Source: Dactylonectria macrodidyma (lineage: Eukaryota; Ascomycota; Sordariomycetes; Hypocreales; Nectriaceae). From it: 64,000 nucleotides of DNA. This document shows positions 20,346 to 32,460 of the stretch, in pieces. The first letter of the stretch is position 1; each line of letters starts with the position of its first letter. Location: NCBI GenBank assembly GCA_020744425.1, contig JAGMUV010000009.1, positions 1,612,001-1,676,000 on the forward strand. The letters run 5' to 3'. The notes under the pieces were generated by a model that worked only from the letters and a program-made list of their open reading frames with translations, was not told the origin of the DNA and made no database searches. Made by a program: the position numbers and the translations under genes.

Positions 20346-20719
20346 GTTCCTATATCACGATTGCGAGCGACTGCGAGGCACTCTATTTTTTGTCATTCTC
20401 CGTTGTGTCGATGTGTTTTTTTTGGGCCACGGATTCTGACACAAGACTTCCTTGATAAACGAGAGAGCCTTGAAGCCAACGTGTGTGAAAGTAAGATAAT
20501 TGAATTTACCACCGACATTAGTAAAACTTCTCTAGCTTGAAAACACAGCGACCAGTTGAATGTACTTTGCTTGAATTGTGAATTCGCTCATTGCGCATCC
20601 GTCGCTCGTTTTCAGCAAATCTTAAATATACTCAGCGACGCCTCTATGCCGCGTCACCTCTACTCCTTCATACAAATGGGTATTTAACTTCTCCCTGTCT
20701 CGGATCTCCCCGTGTTGTC
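20346..20719. other. Spacer between tRNA-Lys and the permease 3' end
   Basis: A T-run at 20417-20425 lies about 70 bp past the tRNA and could help terminate Pol III, although shorter T-runs occur nearer (for example 20386-20391). The rest is the 3' flank of the convergent permease gene. Confidence 0.45.
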
Positions 20720-22580
20720 TTAGAAAAGACCCTTCAGGAGGCGCAGGGGCAGGCTCTTCAAGCTCTTCACCTCCTTCGGCACCTCCTCCTCCAGCAGCAC
20801 GATACCAGACATCAAGTCCATCTCGTGAGCCCGGACATAGAGCTTCCAGTCCTTGGTGTAGGCCTTGTAGCCGAGGTAGAGCAAGAGGATGATGGGGGCG
20901 GCCAGGAAAGACGAGAAGAAGGCCTCGGCATTCGGGGGATCACCGGCAGCGTTCTGTAGATCATGTTAGATCTGATGATAGTGTGACTAGGTGAGGAAAG
21001 AAACTTACGTAAAGAGAAGAGTAAAAGGTAGCAACTAGAGCGAGGATGTTGAGACCGAGGCCGACGTAGCTGCCGATGATGCCAAAGGGAGTTCGGTAAG
21101 GAATGAGGTTCTGGTTAATGCCCTGGGCGGAGAAGCCAGCGCGCATTCGAATGTGGGTCAGGCAGATGCTGCCCCAAACGAAGAGGAAAGCGAGACCGGA
21201 AAGGGCGAGGAGCCAGTTGAAGACATCACCGCTCTTTGAAGACTCTCCAATGTAGGCCAGGAGTCCGAAACCAAGCTGGATAAGAACACACCAGAGGGGA
21301 CGACCCTTGGAGTCAATGTACATCAGGAACTTGGGAGCATGACCACGCTCGGCCATGGCCTGCATAGTTCTGGTCGATCCGAATGTGCAAGAGTTGGCGA
21401 CGGAGAGGACGGAAATGGTGATGACAGCGTTGAAGATGGAGGGCAGAACCTTGATACCAGCATCCTGGATGGCCAAGACGAAGGGAGAGGCCCTGGTGTT
21501 GGCACCGCTGGAAAACTCAAGTCTAGGATCGGTGCTCTTCAGGATGGTGCCGACGATGAACAGGTTGATGACGTAGAAGAGAGCGATACGCCAGAAGACC
21601 TGCTTGCTAGCAGTGGGGATGGACTTGCGGGGTTCAGCAGACTCAGCAGCGGCGAGACCAACCATCTCGGTTCCACCGAAGGCGAAAGCGGCAACAACGA
21701 AGACAGAGCAGAAACCCTTGAAGCTTGTGAAAGCGCCGGGGTCGTGCCAGTACTTGACTCCGAGGTATCCCTGGTCGCCAACTCCACCGCAGTTGATGAT
21801 GATACCGAGGATGATGAAACCAAGACAGGCCATAATCTTGATGAGAGACAGGACGAACTCGACTGTGAAAGATAAGGTTAGTTTTTGAGGACCCGGGTAG
21901 CATCGTCATTCGTACCTTCGCCATATCCCCTGACACCAAAAATCTGGACAACAGTGAGGGCAAAGAGGAAAATGGTGACCCAGACTGCCATGTGAATGGT
22001 ATCATTCCAATACTTGATAGTGACACTGGCGGCGATGAGTTCGAAGGGGAGGACAGTGAGCCAAGAAAGCGCATATTCCCAGCCGACAGCAAAACCCCAC
22101 GAAGGATCGACGAAGCGGACAATGTAGGTATAGAAAGCACCGTTGACGGGGTAGAGAACGGCCATCTCGGCCAGAGCCAGGGTAGTGAGGAGTAACATGA
22201 TACCGATGATGATGTCTGTGTGATTTGGTCAGTTCTTTCGTTCGGGACCCGATGGGGCGGATATTCCTTACAGCCTATTTAAATGTTGTTAGCAGCTGAC
22301 ACTTCAAGTAACTTCCAGTGCAATCCAAATTGTTTTGAACTGTCTTGATTGGGTTCTTACCGACAACCAGAGCACCAGGACCACCCTTGGCCAAGGCACC
22401 ACCAGAACCGACGAAGAGACCAGCTCCAATAGCACCGCCGATGGCAATCATCTGCATGTGACGGTTCTTGAGGTCCTTCTTGAGGCCACCGTGCTGGGTG
22501 GAGCCGACTTCCACATCTTGAGGATGGGCGTCGACAGCAGCCTCCTTCTCGTAGTCCTTGGGAGGCGGGGTGCTTGACAT
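20720..22580 (-). CDS. Amino-acid permease (fungal AAP/APC family) with a predicted 3-nt exon
   Basis: A plasma-membrane H+-coupled amino-acid importer of about 536 aa. Exons: 22580-22361, 22274-22272, 22215-21916, 21862-21009 and 20953-20720. Introns are 86, 56, 53 and 55 nt. The cytoplasmic N-terminus (about 40 residues) is followed by the first helix ([22 protein letters not shown]), the AAP hallmark. Next come [50 protein letters not shown] and about 12 membrane segments in total. The C-terminus has [14 protein letters not shown]. The second exon is only GCT, flanked by AAATAG and GTAAGG. With it, the protein reads GALVV-GY-IIIGIM, restoring the Gly expected in this family. Skipping it gives D instead of GY and stays in frame. 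The substrate cannot be read from sequence. Confidence 0.92.
22272..22274 (-). other. Predicted 3-nt micro-exon (GCT) of the permease gene
   Basis: An acceptor (AAATAG) ends at 22275 and a consensus donor (GTAAGG) starts at 22271. Flanking exons end with G and begin with AC, so the joined codons are GGC TAC (Gly-Tyr). Confidence 0.7.
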
Positions 22581-25500
22581 GGTGAAGATGTGTTTCCAGG
22601 AAGTGTCCTGTAACTGTGGGATGGGTATCAAGGATGAGAGACAAACGAGCTCTTGGCTTTCTGAAAAGGGAGGGGGAACCGAAGCCTTATGTATGTGTTC
22701 GATAAGCTGTCCGGAAGGGGATCAGGCAGAGCAGGCAAGGAGGGAAGCTCCTGTTTCCCTAGCTATACCAACGACATGGGTCAAGTTCTAGAATTGCACT
22801 TGCTAGTAGTGGAGTAGCGTCCCATGGTGGTACCCGAGACAACTCGAGGACGATGGTAGCCAGGCAGAGAGGGCCCAAGTTGATTCACGTTGTGCGACCA
22901 GGGAACCCCGGGCAATGTGACCATTGACTAGGGGGGTGTCCATGCATCTTTCGTTCGCAAAGCCTATCTCTCAAGATGTATGGATAGGTGATTGTGGGTG
23001 GTGGATGGAACTAGTCCCGGACTCGGTTCATCCTACGGTACTACCGGTATGGAGCACACGTCGCTCGCACCACATCAGGTGGGGATCTCCAACAGCTTAC
23101 ACCCACGTAGCCGCAGGGTGTGATACGCAGTGGTTTTGCCGCTATCTCGGTGCCGCTCAGGAAGCAGGTTCCGTGGGCAGTTGGTCAGGCTAGTGGTAGC
23201 TCAGCCGTCTCGGCATGAGCGAGTGTTCGAGAGCCTTGTCTGGAGGCGCGCCTTTCCTGCAAATGGTGCCATGGCATACGGCGAAGTAAGGTATTCGCTG
23301 CCGGGTGTCTCCCGGTCCCATGGGTTTTTGCCGCGCCGTGTCCGGATTTTGGAGCTTGGGCAATGGCTCGTCGAGGCTTTATCAGCGTTGGGGATTAGCG
23401 TTGGCTGTGGAAAGATATCACCACCCCGCAGCGCGTGTGTTATGGATGGCGATGCAATAACTCGCCATCGTATTCTACCTTGGTCCCCGCAGGTGGGTGT
23501 CCTCAAGATGGGTGTCCGTCTCCTTGTGGACTGCGTCTCATGGGTTATTCGGACGTCGGGCGCAGTACGTGAGAAATGCGACTCTCACCTCCTGCCCTCT
23601 CTTCCCTGTGCCCTGTGCCCTGTGCCCTGCCCTGCATCCCCTCTTTGCATGTACACGATTATGGGGGGCTACAGTAACTCAGGTAGTGTCCTTCAGGTAC
23701 ATATGTACGCCAAAGCCTAGGGTATGGTTGGTCGCACCCGGGAATCGCGTGTGCAGGGTTCTAATCCCGTCATCGTCACAGCGCAATGCCGTTGGAATTT
23801 TCGACTGGGGATATCCGCACGGTCGTAGTAGCGTGGACACGGACAGGACGCCTGTGAGACGGGACCGTTCGATGTGTAATGGTTTCGCAGTTTGGTGTTG
23901 CTACCGCCACGGAGGCGTTTATCGGCACACTCGTGGCTCAGCTTCTGAGGCATCATGCCTCGATCTGGCTCTTCCAAAGTAAGCCAACGCCAGCTCAGGC
24001 AGCTCAGCTGCTCAAGCAAGACAAACTAGATGGGGCTGGCTGATGCTCAAAGTGCAACGATGAAGCCTTCAGAATGGAGTGTAGGACGTGGATTGGCTCC
24101 GTCGTCGAGCTGTGGGTGGGACCACAGATTGGCAGGTTTCAACGTAGGTTCCCAGTGGGTTTCCCAGTGGGCTGCAGCGCGGGACGCGCATGACCAGACG
24201 CCCGAACAAGCACCAAAGAAGCATAACGAAGGCTAATTGTCCCGGCCTCCCCAGCGGGTAGTTGCCCCCCAGTTAGCCAGGCCAGCACCCAGTTACGCCC
24301 CAGTGGCCAGTTACCATTTGTCCCGAATTGTCGCCGTTTCCCCCTTCCCCAAGAAAGTCCAATTGGCTTGCTGCTCAAGGCTTCCGTGCCAGCGACGATA
24401 AGCAAGCTGGGCCGGATTGGGAAGGTCCTCCGAACAACTTCGACCAAGTCTCACCGTCTTACTCTCGCCTCCCTCGCTCACTTCAAACCCCCCGCATCCG
24501 GGACGGCAATCCTTCTCATCGCCGTACAATTCGGCGTGGCGACCACGGTACAGGCCTATCCGTCCGATCGCCTGCCCCAAGATGCTCAGTTTGCCGTACT
24601 GGCCAGGCGTCGAAGATAACGGCAAACCTTGATACGACCAACCAACAGAACTCCCTCCAGGATCGTCGAGGCAGGTAGCTAGCTGTGCCTTGCAGGCTAA
24701 GACACTTGGCATCTCGCGAACTCCCGTCTCGGCGATTGCCAAGGCCTGGGCGCCCAGACGTCAATGAAGATGGCACTTGCACACGCGCAACCTCCAAGGT
24801 CTCGAACGCCGTCTCCAACACCATCTAGGCCGCCGTCTCGCCGCTCGCGATGCTCCCCCACACGGTCCATCCGCCAAGCGCCAACCGGGATTTGCCCCCT
24901 CCTTCCCCTCTCGTCCCTCTCGTCCCTCTCCCGCCCTTCCCCCTCTCGCCCCTCCCACACGACATCTCACATCCTAGATACGTGGAACGGAGTACAGTAG
25001 CCTCCTTAGGCAACCCTCCCTGCTGGTGTGGTGGTGTGGACCCTTGTAAGGGCTGGGATTATTGCTAGCCTCAGCGCTAGAATATTTCGAAAACTTCTAG
25101 ACCCTCCGCCGTGTCATCCGAATGACCTTGGCCCTTTGAGTCTTATCGCTTGCGACAGCCCCTTGATTGGATGTGATAACTCTGGTCCACCTCCGAGATA
25201 ACTAAGGCGGATACAAACGGACTTTGAATCTGGGACTGCTGGTGTCCGGGCATGCGGACAAGGGCCATGTTGTCCGTCCCTGTCCCTCCTGTTTTAGTCG
25301 TCCTTCTAATGGGATACCATTCGCCGCGAGGACAAATTCCTGACAATACTAGGTGCGTCATATCCGATTGGCGCCACCCCCGACACAGACTTTGCGCCTA
25401 CGTATCTTCGGCGACGCCTTGATTGGGCCACTGATCTAGGAGGCGGCAGCAAAACGGCATGAGACGATATCAAGCCCTTGCCGCCCGGTGAAGGTCGTTT

Positions 25501-26706
25501 GACACCAGGCACACACCTTGACCACCCTTCGTGCATACCCGATCTCAGCCCCGTCGCTGGCATTGCTCGCTAGAGACGCGGATGTAGTTTACAGACAGGT
25601 CTTGGCTTTGAGGCTCAAATTCTGGGCAAAGGCTTGGCTCTGGGGTTTGATGTAAGATCCCCATTCATGCTTGGGACTAAGGCTCCATCGCATCTCTAGA
25701 TATCCCCAGACTTTGGCTGAAGCTCGTGGATATTATTACGAGACAAAAATCCACCCCCAGAGAATCCATCCAGATCGCCTCCTCTCTCAGCATCTCACGG
25801 CCTCTAGGCTCCTTGGCCAGGGGCACGGGACGCGAGGACAACCATTGCTCTTGTCCCGGGGGTATGGAAAATACGTAATCTGTAAACACCACCTCCCCAA
25901 TCGTCTTGGCTGCGCTAACTCTTTGAAGAAGGTGGATACAGTTGACTCTTTGACGGTGCCGAGAAGCATTCGCTATTGCTCATCCACTTGCCCATAGCGG
26001 GGCCGCTTCTCAGCTCCAAGTCTCCAAAATGGCATGACCCAGATCCAGCGTGTGATCGCCGTACATCCCTGCCGCTTGGAAATGGCCAGGCGTCGAAATC
26101 GAAATGCGCATCGAGTATAGCGCGCCAGACTCATTTGCGGATATCATCGCTTTTCCATTCGGGCCCTCATGCTCCTTCGCGTACTTTGTCACCTCGGCGG
26201 CGCTAGGTCCCTGGACGACATTGCATCTCGTTTGCGACAAGGCAATGGTCGCGTCGGTGGGTGGTATGCGTAGTCCTATTTCGAGCCACGCCGTTGACTT
26301 TCATCGAACCATCAGCTTCCCCAATCATCCTAGGCCTGTAGATGGTCACACAGTCTCGCTTCTGCTTCTCATCGTCAGACCCTCCAGATTGCATGATATT
26401 CTCCACATCTTGTCTACCTGCTTCGTATCGTGAGGTTCGCATCGCTGCTCAATCATTCCCACAGCGTCCGCATATTAGCTCAGAGGCCAACTCCTTTGAG
26501 AATCGCCGCCGGGAACTATCACAGGCAAGCTTCAGGGCTCACTTACTCTAAACCCTGGCCTGATATCCAGGAGCTATCGTGGTCCCCTCTTGCTCCATCA
26601 GCACTCCATCAGCGCTCCATCAATGATCCATCAGTACTCCACCTCCACTTATCTGCCTCCCTATTAAGGTGTAGTTCGCAGTCCTCGCTTCGTGGGTCTA
26701 TTTCAC
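22581..26706. other. 4.1 kb gap between the permease and TTI1
   Basis: No supported gene. It contains the permease promoter, a 7-bp tandem repeat (23604-23624), and a long C/T-rich tract (24890-24960). Several moderate open frames exist on both strands (for example 23130-23720 plus). They overlap one another, lack recognisable motifs and are rich in Arg/Ser/Pro as expected by chance in GC-rich DNA. Confidence 0.45.
23604..23624 (+). repeat. Three tandem CCCTGTG units
   Basis: Perfect 7-bp repeats followed by two shorter CCCTG units. Confidence 0.85.
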
Positions 26707-29700
26707 TCACTCTCGTCGCTCCATCTCAACATACTCAACGCCGTCCGTCTGAGGAGTCTCTTGCCACTCAACAGCTCCTCTCTCATACCGCGCCAACCAT
26801 ACAGCATCCGCATTGACCGTCTCCAGCGCGTCCCGCACCTGCTTGTTATGTTCAAGAGTCTCTGCGAGGAGATCTAGAACTTCGTCGAACATCTCCTCAT
26901 CCACATCAACATGTAGCACCATGGCTGTCAAGAGCTCAATTGTCGCCTCCCAGATTTTGGCAGGTGATCCAAACTGACCTAGGCCACCACCAGAATAGGA
27001 GCTGGCCCCCATCAGTGAGATCTTGCCACCAAGGCCATCTTTCCCACGGAAGGGAATCAATATTTGGGTACTGTCGTGTGTCGGGCCCATAATTTTACCG
27101 TGATCCCCATGGGGTCTGGGGCGACCCGAAGAGCTGGAAGCTTGGCGCTTTGCCTTACGACACCAGTCCCTGAGCCAGTCACGCCATTCAGTCTTGAACC
27201 TGGACGAGAGGAAATTTCCTGCTGCAGTACAAAGTCCTGAGAGTGCATGGCATGCCTCAATGACAATGAATGACTCGGCATCTTGCAGCCTTTCAACAAC
27301 AACAGGCCAGACAGCATTGACGAGGGGCAAAAACGCTTCTTCGTCGGGGGCAAGGGCCACAGACGCTGTGTTGAGCAGCTCTAGCAACGACCTCCGCAAG
27401 GCTGGTGTGGGAGACGTGAGGTAGTGTTGGGTTAGGTTCGCCACGCGCAACAGCAGTTGGTACGTTGGCGAGTTTGGGGGTTTCTCTTCTTCCGGCGGAT
27501 CCGGCGGGCTTTCCCCTTGAGAGGCTGCATCCTCGACTTTCCATGGTGTCTTTGGATGACCAGTGACCTTCTCGACATCATCAAACCCTGCTTGCTCCTT
27601 TCTCTTTGCTAGTGTTTCCAAAAGCCTCAAGATTCCGTTCGCTTTGGGGCGTCTTTTTCGGTGGTCTTTCCTTGTCGTCTTCTGATGTTCGAGAAGGAGC
27701 ATATCTGACTTGACCCCTTGATCAACCACCTCCTTTAGAACCGTAAAGAGACTCTCCACAAATATTGGGTATCCGTGGTAGTTTTCAAGTGCACCAAAGA
27801 CAGATTCAATCACATCGTCAAGATATGGTACCAATCGGGGTCCCGCATGTCGTATCATCATTGTCAAAACATTGATGGACGCTGGTGAGATGTCAAGGGT
27901 GTTCAACCTGAGCGAGACGGAGTTGACCATGTAGTCAACGTTATCGATGATCAGCTCTGAAACGTTTCCATATTCACAGGATGCGGCGAGGCTGTTCAGT
28001 GTGATGATGGAATGCTTCTGTAGGTGTTGGTTTGTGGACCCTAAAAAGGTAGCGATCGGGAATAGGACGTCGATGAGCTCGGGACGAAACGACTTCTCTG
28101 CCCTTTGGGCTGTGTAAGCAGTAACTTCGAGAGCGAGTGCTTCCAAACGCCAGTCAATGGGCTCCGTTTCCGAATGGCGGTCCAGGATTTGCACCGATGT
28201 CGAGTAAAGCTCGTTGAATACGACATCAAGGTCCTCAGGTGAATCGGTCAGAGAAGAGAGATCTAGGAACATTTCATCCTCGGTAGAGGAAGCGTGGCTA
28301 GCCTTGAAGATCTGAAAGCAAAGCCAGAATGAAGCGACCTGACTAGTAGGGTTTGATTCTTGCGCCTGCTCTAGCAAGCTGTTAGCAAGTCTGACTTGCT
28401 GGGAGGAGGAACCCAGGAATCCAATCAGGGACATCATCTCGTTTCGCACTCCTTTTTGACTCTCAGCGGGCAGCAAAACCGGCGGGTACTCTAAGCTCAT
28501 TTTCTCAGTTGTAGAATCGCTTCCACCGATAAGCCGTATGTTGACATTCTCGTCAAGCTGTGTGGACTTTGATGCCTGGAGTAGTGAAACGATGCTGTTC
28601 GTTAGTGTGCTCGAGATTGAGTCCTCTAGGGTAGACGATTCAATTTGCAAGCGCTTGGCTAGTTCGAGTCCTTTCAGCAAGTTATGTATCGCCTGTTGCT
28701 TGACACCTTCGTCGGCAGCTTGCATGATTCTAGCCAGACTCGACATCCAATTATATGTCGTCGTTTTGACAGTCTCACCGAGCTCTGGATAAATGCTCAC
28801 GAGGTGTTCGAGGCTTGTTTCAGTCCAAGAAGTGCTAGGTCCACCTTCGTCAAGGATTATTGCTGTCTCGACCAAGAAAGTTGAACTATTTTCCAGCGAC
28901 TTGTGGCATTCATCCAAGAGGGTGATGCACAGTTTATTCAACGAGGCCCTGATTTGGAGAGAATCTTGTGTCCGCAGTTTCATAATTGTCGGTAGCGCCC
29001 GCTTCACTTGAGCAACGGTAGCCTTTAACCAAGCTGGTGACAGAGACCTTCCTTTCTGTGTCTCCTCTGCATCCTCTGATTCGGCTTTGGCGAGTATGGA
29101 TCTAGTTCTTAGATCGGACAACACGCGGGTCAACACCAGGCCGACAGTGTCGATACACTTTGCAAGAACGTTCTTCTTGTATCTAGCAGGCGTGGAAGAT
29201 ACCTTGACGAGAGACGATAGTGTGCCTGGGAGGAAGCTGGCCAAGGCCTCGTGTTCCTTGACGGTAAGATACACCGCCTGCAGTGCACGCATGGCTTCTT
29301 GTTGTATTTGAGGTGTGAGGCCATCGACAACTCCATCCAGCATGACACTGACGCTGTGACCCAAAGCCGGTATAGAGTCCGATTCGGATAGGCCTGCAGA
29401 GGCAGAGGCGGACAGGCTTGCTGTATTGAGCAAAGCTGCCAAGCTACGGAAGGCTTCGAGCACGCTCTCTTCATCCACGGTGTGTTTTTCGGTCGACCCT
29501 GGCGTTCCATCGATTATGAAGGTCAGAAGGTTCAATATCTGCTGCACTAGTTGGGCTGTGATTTTTGACTTCCAACCATGGACGATGAGAATGGTAAGAC
29601 ACTTGAGAGAATTCTCGATCAAGGACATCGGGTACCTATCCATTTGGCGGAAGATGTGATACAGTGGAAAGAAGACATATTCGGCAAGCTTTTCATCCAA

Positions 29701-29937
29701 GGCTGTGGGATTGTGCTGAATCTGATAATTGAGGATGGTCAAAATGCGGCCAGTCAACTCGTTGAGCTGATGAGCGGTTGCGGGACCATCGGGCTCTCGG
29801 ATGGTTAGCTGGCTCAATTTGACACACCATGGTTTGAGCTGGGCGTACGTCAGAAAAAGAGTCTAGTACGTGATAGAGTAGCTTCTAACCTTTTGGAAGA
29901 ACTCGTTCCTTTCCTGGCTGCTGGGGGTTGACTCCAT
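26707..29937 (-). CDS. TTI1: TEL2-interacting protein 1 (TTI1), HEAT-repeat scaffold
   Basis: TTI1 joins TEL2 and TTI2 in the TTT complex, which helps fold and assemble PIKK kinases (TOR, ATM/ATR, TRRAP). It is also part of the fungal ASTRA complex. Exon 1 (29937-29890, 16 codons) and exon 2 (29838-26707) are separated by a 51-nt intron (donor GTTAGA, acceptor CCCAG, phase 0), giving 1059 aa. The protein is alpha-helical throughout, with HEAT-like helix pairs. The N-terminal segment has KLAEYVFFPLYHIFRQ and LTILIVHGWKSKI, motifs I associate with TTI1 proteins. A charged linker near residue 750 (KTTRKDHRKRRPK) and a Glu/Pro-rich insert (SPPDPPEEEKPP) precede C-terminal repeats. The first exon was placed to supply an ATG, because the large frame begins without one. 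The donor is weak, so RNA evidence would help. Confidence 0.88.
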
Positions 29938-30570
29938 CGCTGCTGGAAGCCTACGCTTCGGGTTTGGCTACAGGTGCATGTTCTCACTGTGAAGGTCTGG
30001 AACCGAAAGAGAAGGGGCAGGGATGCTGAGTGTGCCGAATATGAGTGATGAATTTTGTTATATCGGCGCCTGAGTCCGGTTGCTAGGCGAGGATGAGGTT
30101 GGATGGATGTGATGTAATGGGATGTTGAATGTTGAATGTTTTGCCTAGAGTTCCCAAATTGGTGGAGACGATACCGTTGGACGAATTTCAGTGGTGGAAG
30201 GTCCTAACAAATTTCGTACAGTGCGGATAAATCTGAAAAACCGTACGTCAAGCTTCTTAAGTTGCCCCACATCGTCATGTCTCCCCGCGCGATGCGACGC
30301 CCGGAGAGAACCAGCTAGAGGGGTCTTAATCAAACAATTACACACGTATAGCGGTTTGCGTAAGCTAAGCTCATCACCTGGTAAGCTGACCTGACGCCCC
30401 GCTGCCTTATCTTTGTATGCTGTGCCCAAGAGCTCAATGGTTGGCCAAGCAGAGCCAGAAGCCTCCGACTACGGCGGAGCTCATATAAAGCTCAAGCTAA
30501 CTCTCCCAGAGCTCCCGTTCGACAATCATCGCGAAACAGCACCATTCGAGTTACCACAGCTATCTCTACC
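29938..30570. promoter_or_regulatory. Shared divergent promoter of TTI1 and the DUF1749 hydrolase
   Basis: The region is 633 bp with no gene, so both start codons must be driven from it. A short ATGTTGA direct repeat sits at about 30121-30140. Confidence 0.5.
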
Positions 30571-31560
30571 ATGCCTCCCTCTGGCCCCTTTTCAGTCGTT
30601 GTCCACCCTTACGAATCCCTGGTTCGGAGGTCGTGTGCATACGAAATTGGACCGACCTCGGCTCGCAATGCGCTCGTTGTCATTGGCGGTCTCGGCGACG
30701 GGCCGCATACTCTACCCTCGATCCGCACCATTGCCAAACATCTAGAGGACGCCCAGGATTCTGATTTCTCTATTTTTGAGTTCCGATTGAGGAGCTCATT
30801 CATTGGCTTTGGCACATCCAACCTGAGCAATGACGTGGCCGACATCTCTGCACTGGTCAAGTACATTCGAGGGCTAGGCAAGGAGAAGATTGTCCTGCTG
30901 GGACATTCAACTGGCTGCCAGGTAGGCTTGTGCCGTTTCCAACCTGTATTCAACTGATGGATGCTGATACAGACCCTAGGATTGCATGGAATACGCCGAC
31001 TACGCCAAGCATGGCAATGAACCCGTAGATGCCTTCATCATGCAGGGCTGTGTCTCTGACAGAGAAGCCTTCGAACTGGTGATGCCTAATCCCCAGCCGA
31101 GTCTAGACTTGGCAGCAAAGATGATTGCTGAGGGAAAGGCGAACGATGTTATGCCTATGGACATGATACCCTCAGTGCTCAACGCTCCGATTTCTGCCTA
31201 TCGATTCCAGTCTCTCACCGCAAAGGGGTATGTTAGCACCACCCACATTGTTGCTGCAACCGAGGTAACTAATCTGCGTGTAGGGGAGACGATGATTACT
31301 TCTCTGACGACTTCGATGATGAAACAATTTCAAAATTCTGGGCGCGATTCCAGAAACCCGTCCTAGCTCTCCACTCAGCTGAGGATGAGTATGTGCCGGA
31401 CAGAGTTGACCAGGCGGCGTTGAACAAGAGATACCAGAACGCCAGCGCTATGGTCAGCCCTCTGTCGGGAGTGATTCCAGGGGCCAGCCACACGGTCGCA
31501 GAACCAGAGGCACAGAAGTGGTTTGCAAAAAGGGTTGGTGATTTCTTGGCGACGCTTTAG
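30571..31560 (+). CDS. Alpha/beta hydrolase of the DUF1749 (UPF0613) family
   Basis: Three exons: 30571-30921, 30980-31227 and 31284-31560. Introns are 58 and 56 nt, the second with a clear CTAAT branch. The product is 291 aa. The N-terminal half contains ALVVIGGLGDG and, at residues 111-115, the nucleophile elbow GHSTG followed by CQDCMEY, typical of this family. Likely catalytic residues are Ser113, Asp234 (HSAEDEYVP) and His269 (GASHTV). An acidic insert (GGDDDYFSDDFDDE, residues 200-213) lies at the third exon junction. Family members are small cytosolic esterase-like proteins, sometimes annotated in siderophore metabolism. The substrate is not known. No signal peptide is seen. Confidence 0.88.
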
Positions 31561-32460
31561 AATTGATTTCTAGTTGCATGTCTTCAATGCCATGACGACG
31601 ATACGAAGCTATCTGTCGTTGGCAATTTGGCGGAAACTCTGTAAGACAGCTAGATCTAGTAGTGTACGTCATCACCCAAGCTACCTACCCACTTAAGCAT
31701 GTCAGAGCTTAGACAGATCAACTGAGATCCACCGAGATGCGTTCATGGACATACCAAGGGAATATGCCAACGTGAGCAGCGCCTCTCCCTCCATCGCCCG
31801 AATGAGCGTGAAGGGAGAGGCATTGAAAAGGAGCAACCTGAGGCATCTAATTGGCACTCTGGGACCCTGTGTACGATATTCAGGGTAGGTCCAGGTTCCG
31901 TCGGCAATTTAGCGCCGACGCATGCGATGTTTCCGCTAACGCCGGCCGCGCTTTCCCGCTGCTCCTGCTCCACCGTGAAGATCCCAGAAGATGAACCAGT
32001 TTGCGTTAGCGTCGTCACTGGATGACTTTCTGGTCGTAGGCTTACAAACAAAACCGCTGCCGAGCATTCGACAAGTTTCTGTCCGACTTTGTCGGCTCGC
32101 CGCCCAATTATTTGTAAACCTTCCCCTCCATCTCCACGCTCCTGGCAACTTGGATCTGGACCTGGTCGCTTGCGCAATCCGAAGGCTGACAAGACGCAAT
32201 AACGTGCTGCCGACCCCCTACCCGGCTGAGTTCCGTCTTTCGTCCTCCGTCGCGCCGATCTCGCGAGCGTCACGACGCTCTAGCTCTCGGGGGAGCTCGT
32301 CTACCTGCGTACCCACGCTCCGCCAAGGGCCCTGTCGCTTCTGACGACGCGCCATTAGCCCGCAGCCTGGCTTCCTTCATCAGAGCATGAGGTGACAGCA
32401 CCATCCTCTCGCTCTCACTCTCGCTCGCAACCACGATCGGTCACCATCGTGCAACCCGCA
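31561..32460. other. 900-bp promoter and leader of the YCF1-type transporter
   Basis: No supported gene. The last 100 bases before the start codon are CT-rich with CTCTCGCTCTC-type sequence, as in a fungal 5' leader. Confidence 0.5.

Noticed and set aside
21339..21875. 178-codon plus-strand frame opposite the permease
   Set aside because: Exact shadow of the permease exon on the other strand; Asp/Gly-rich and without motifs.
23130..23720. 196-codon plus-strand frame
   Set aside because: Ends in a Cys/Pro/Leu run made by the CCCTGTG repeat and overlaps other frames; not convincing.
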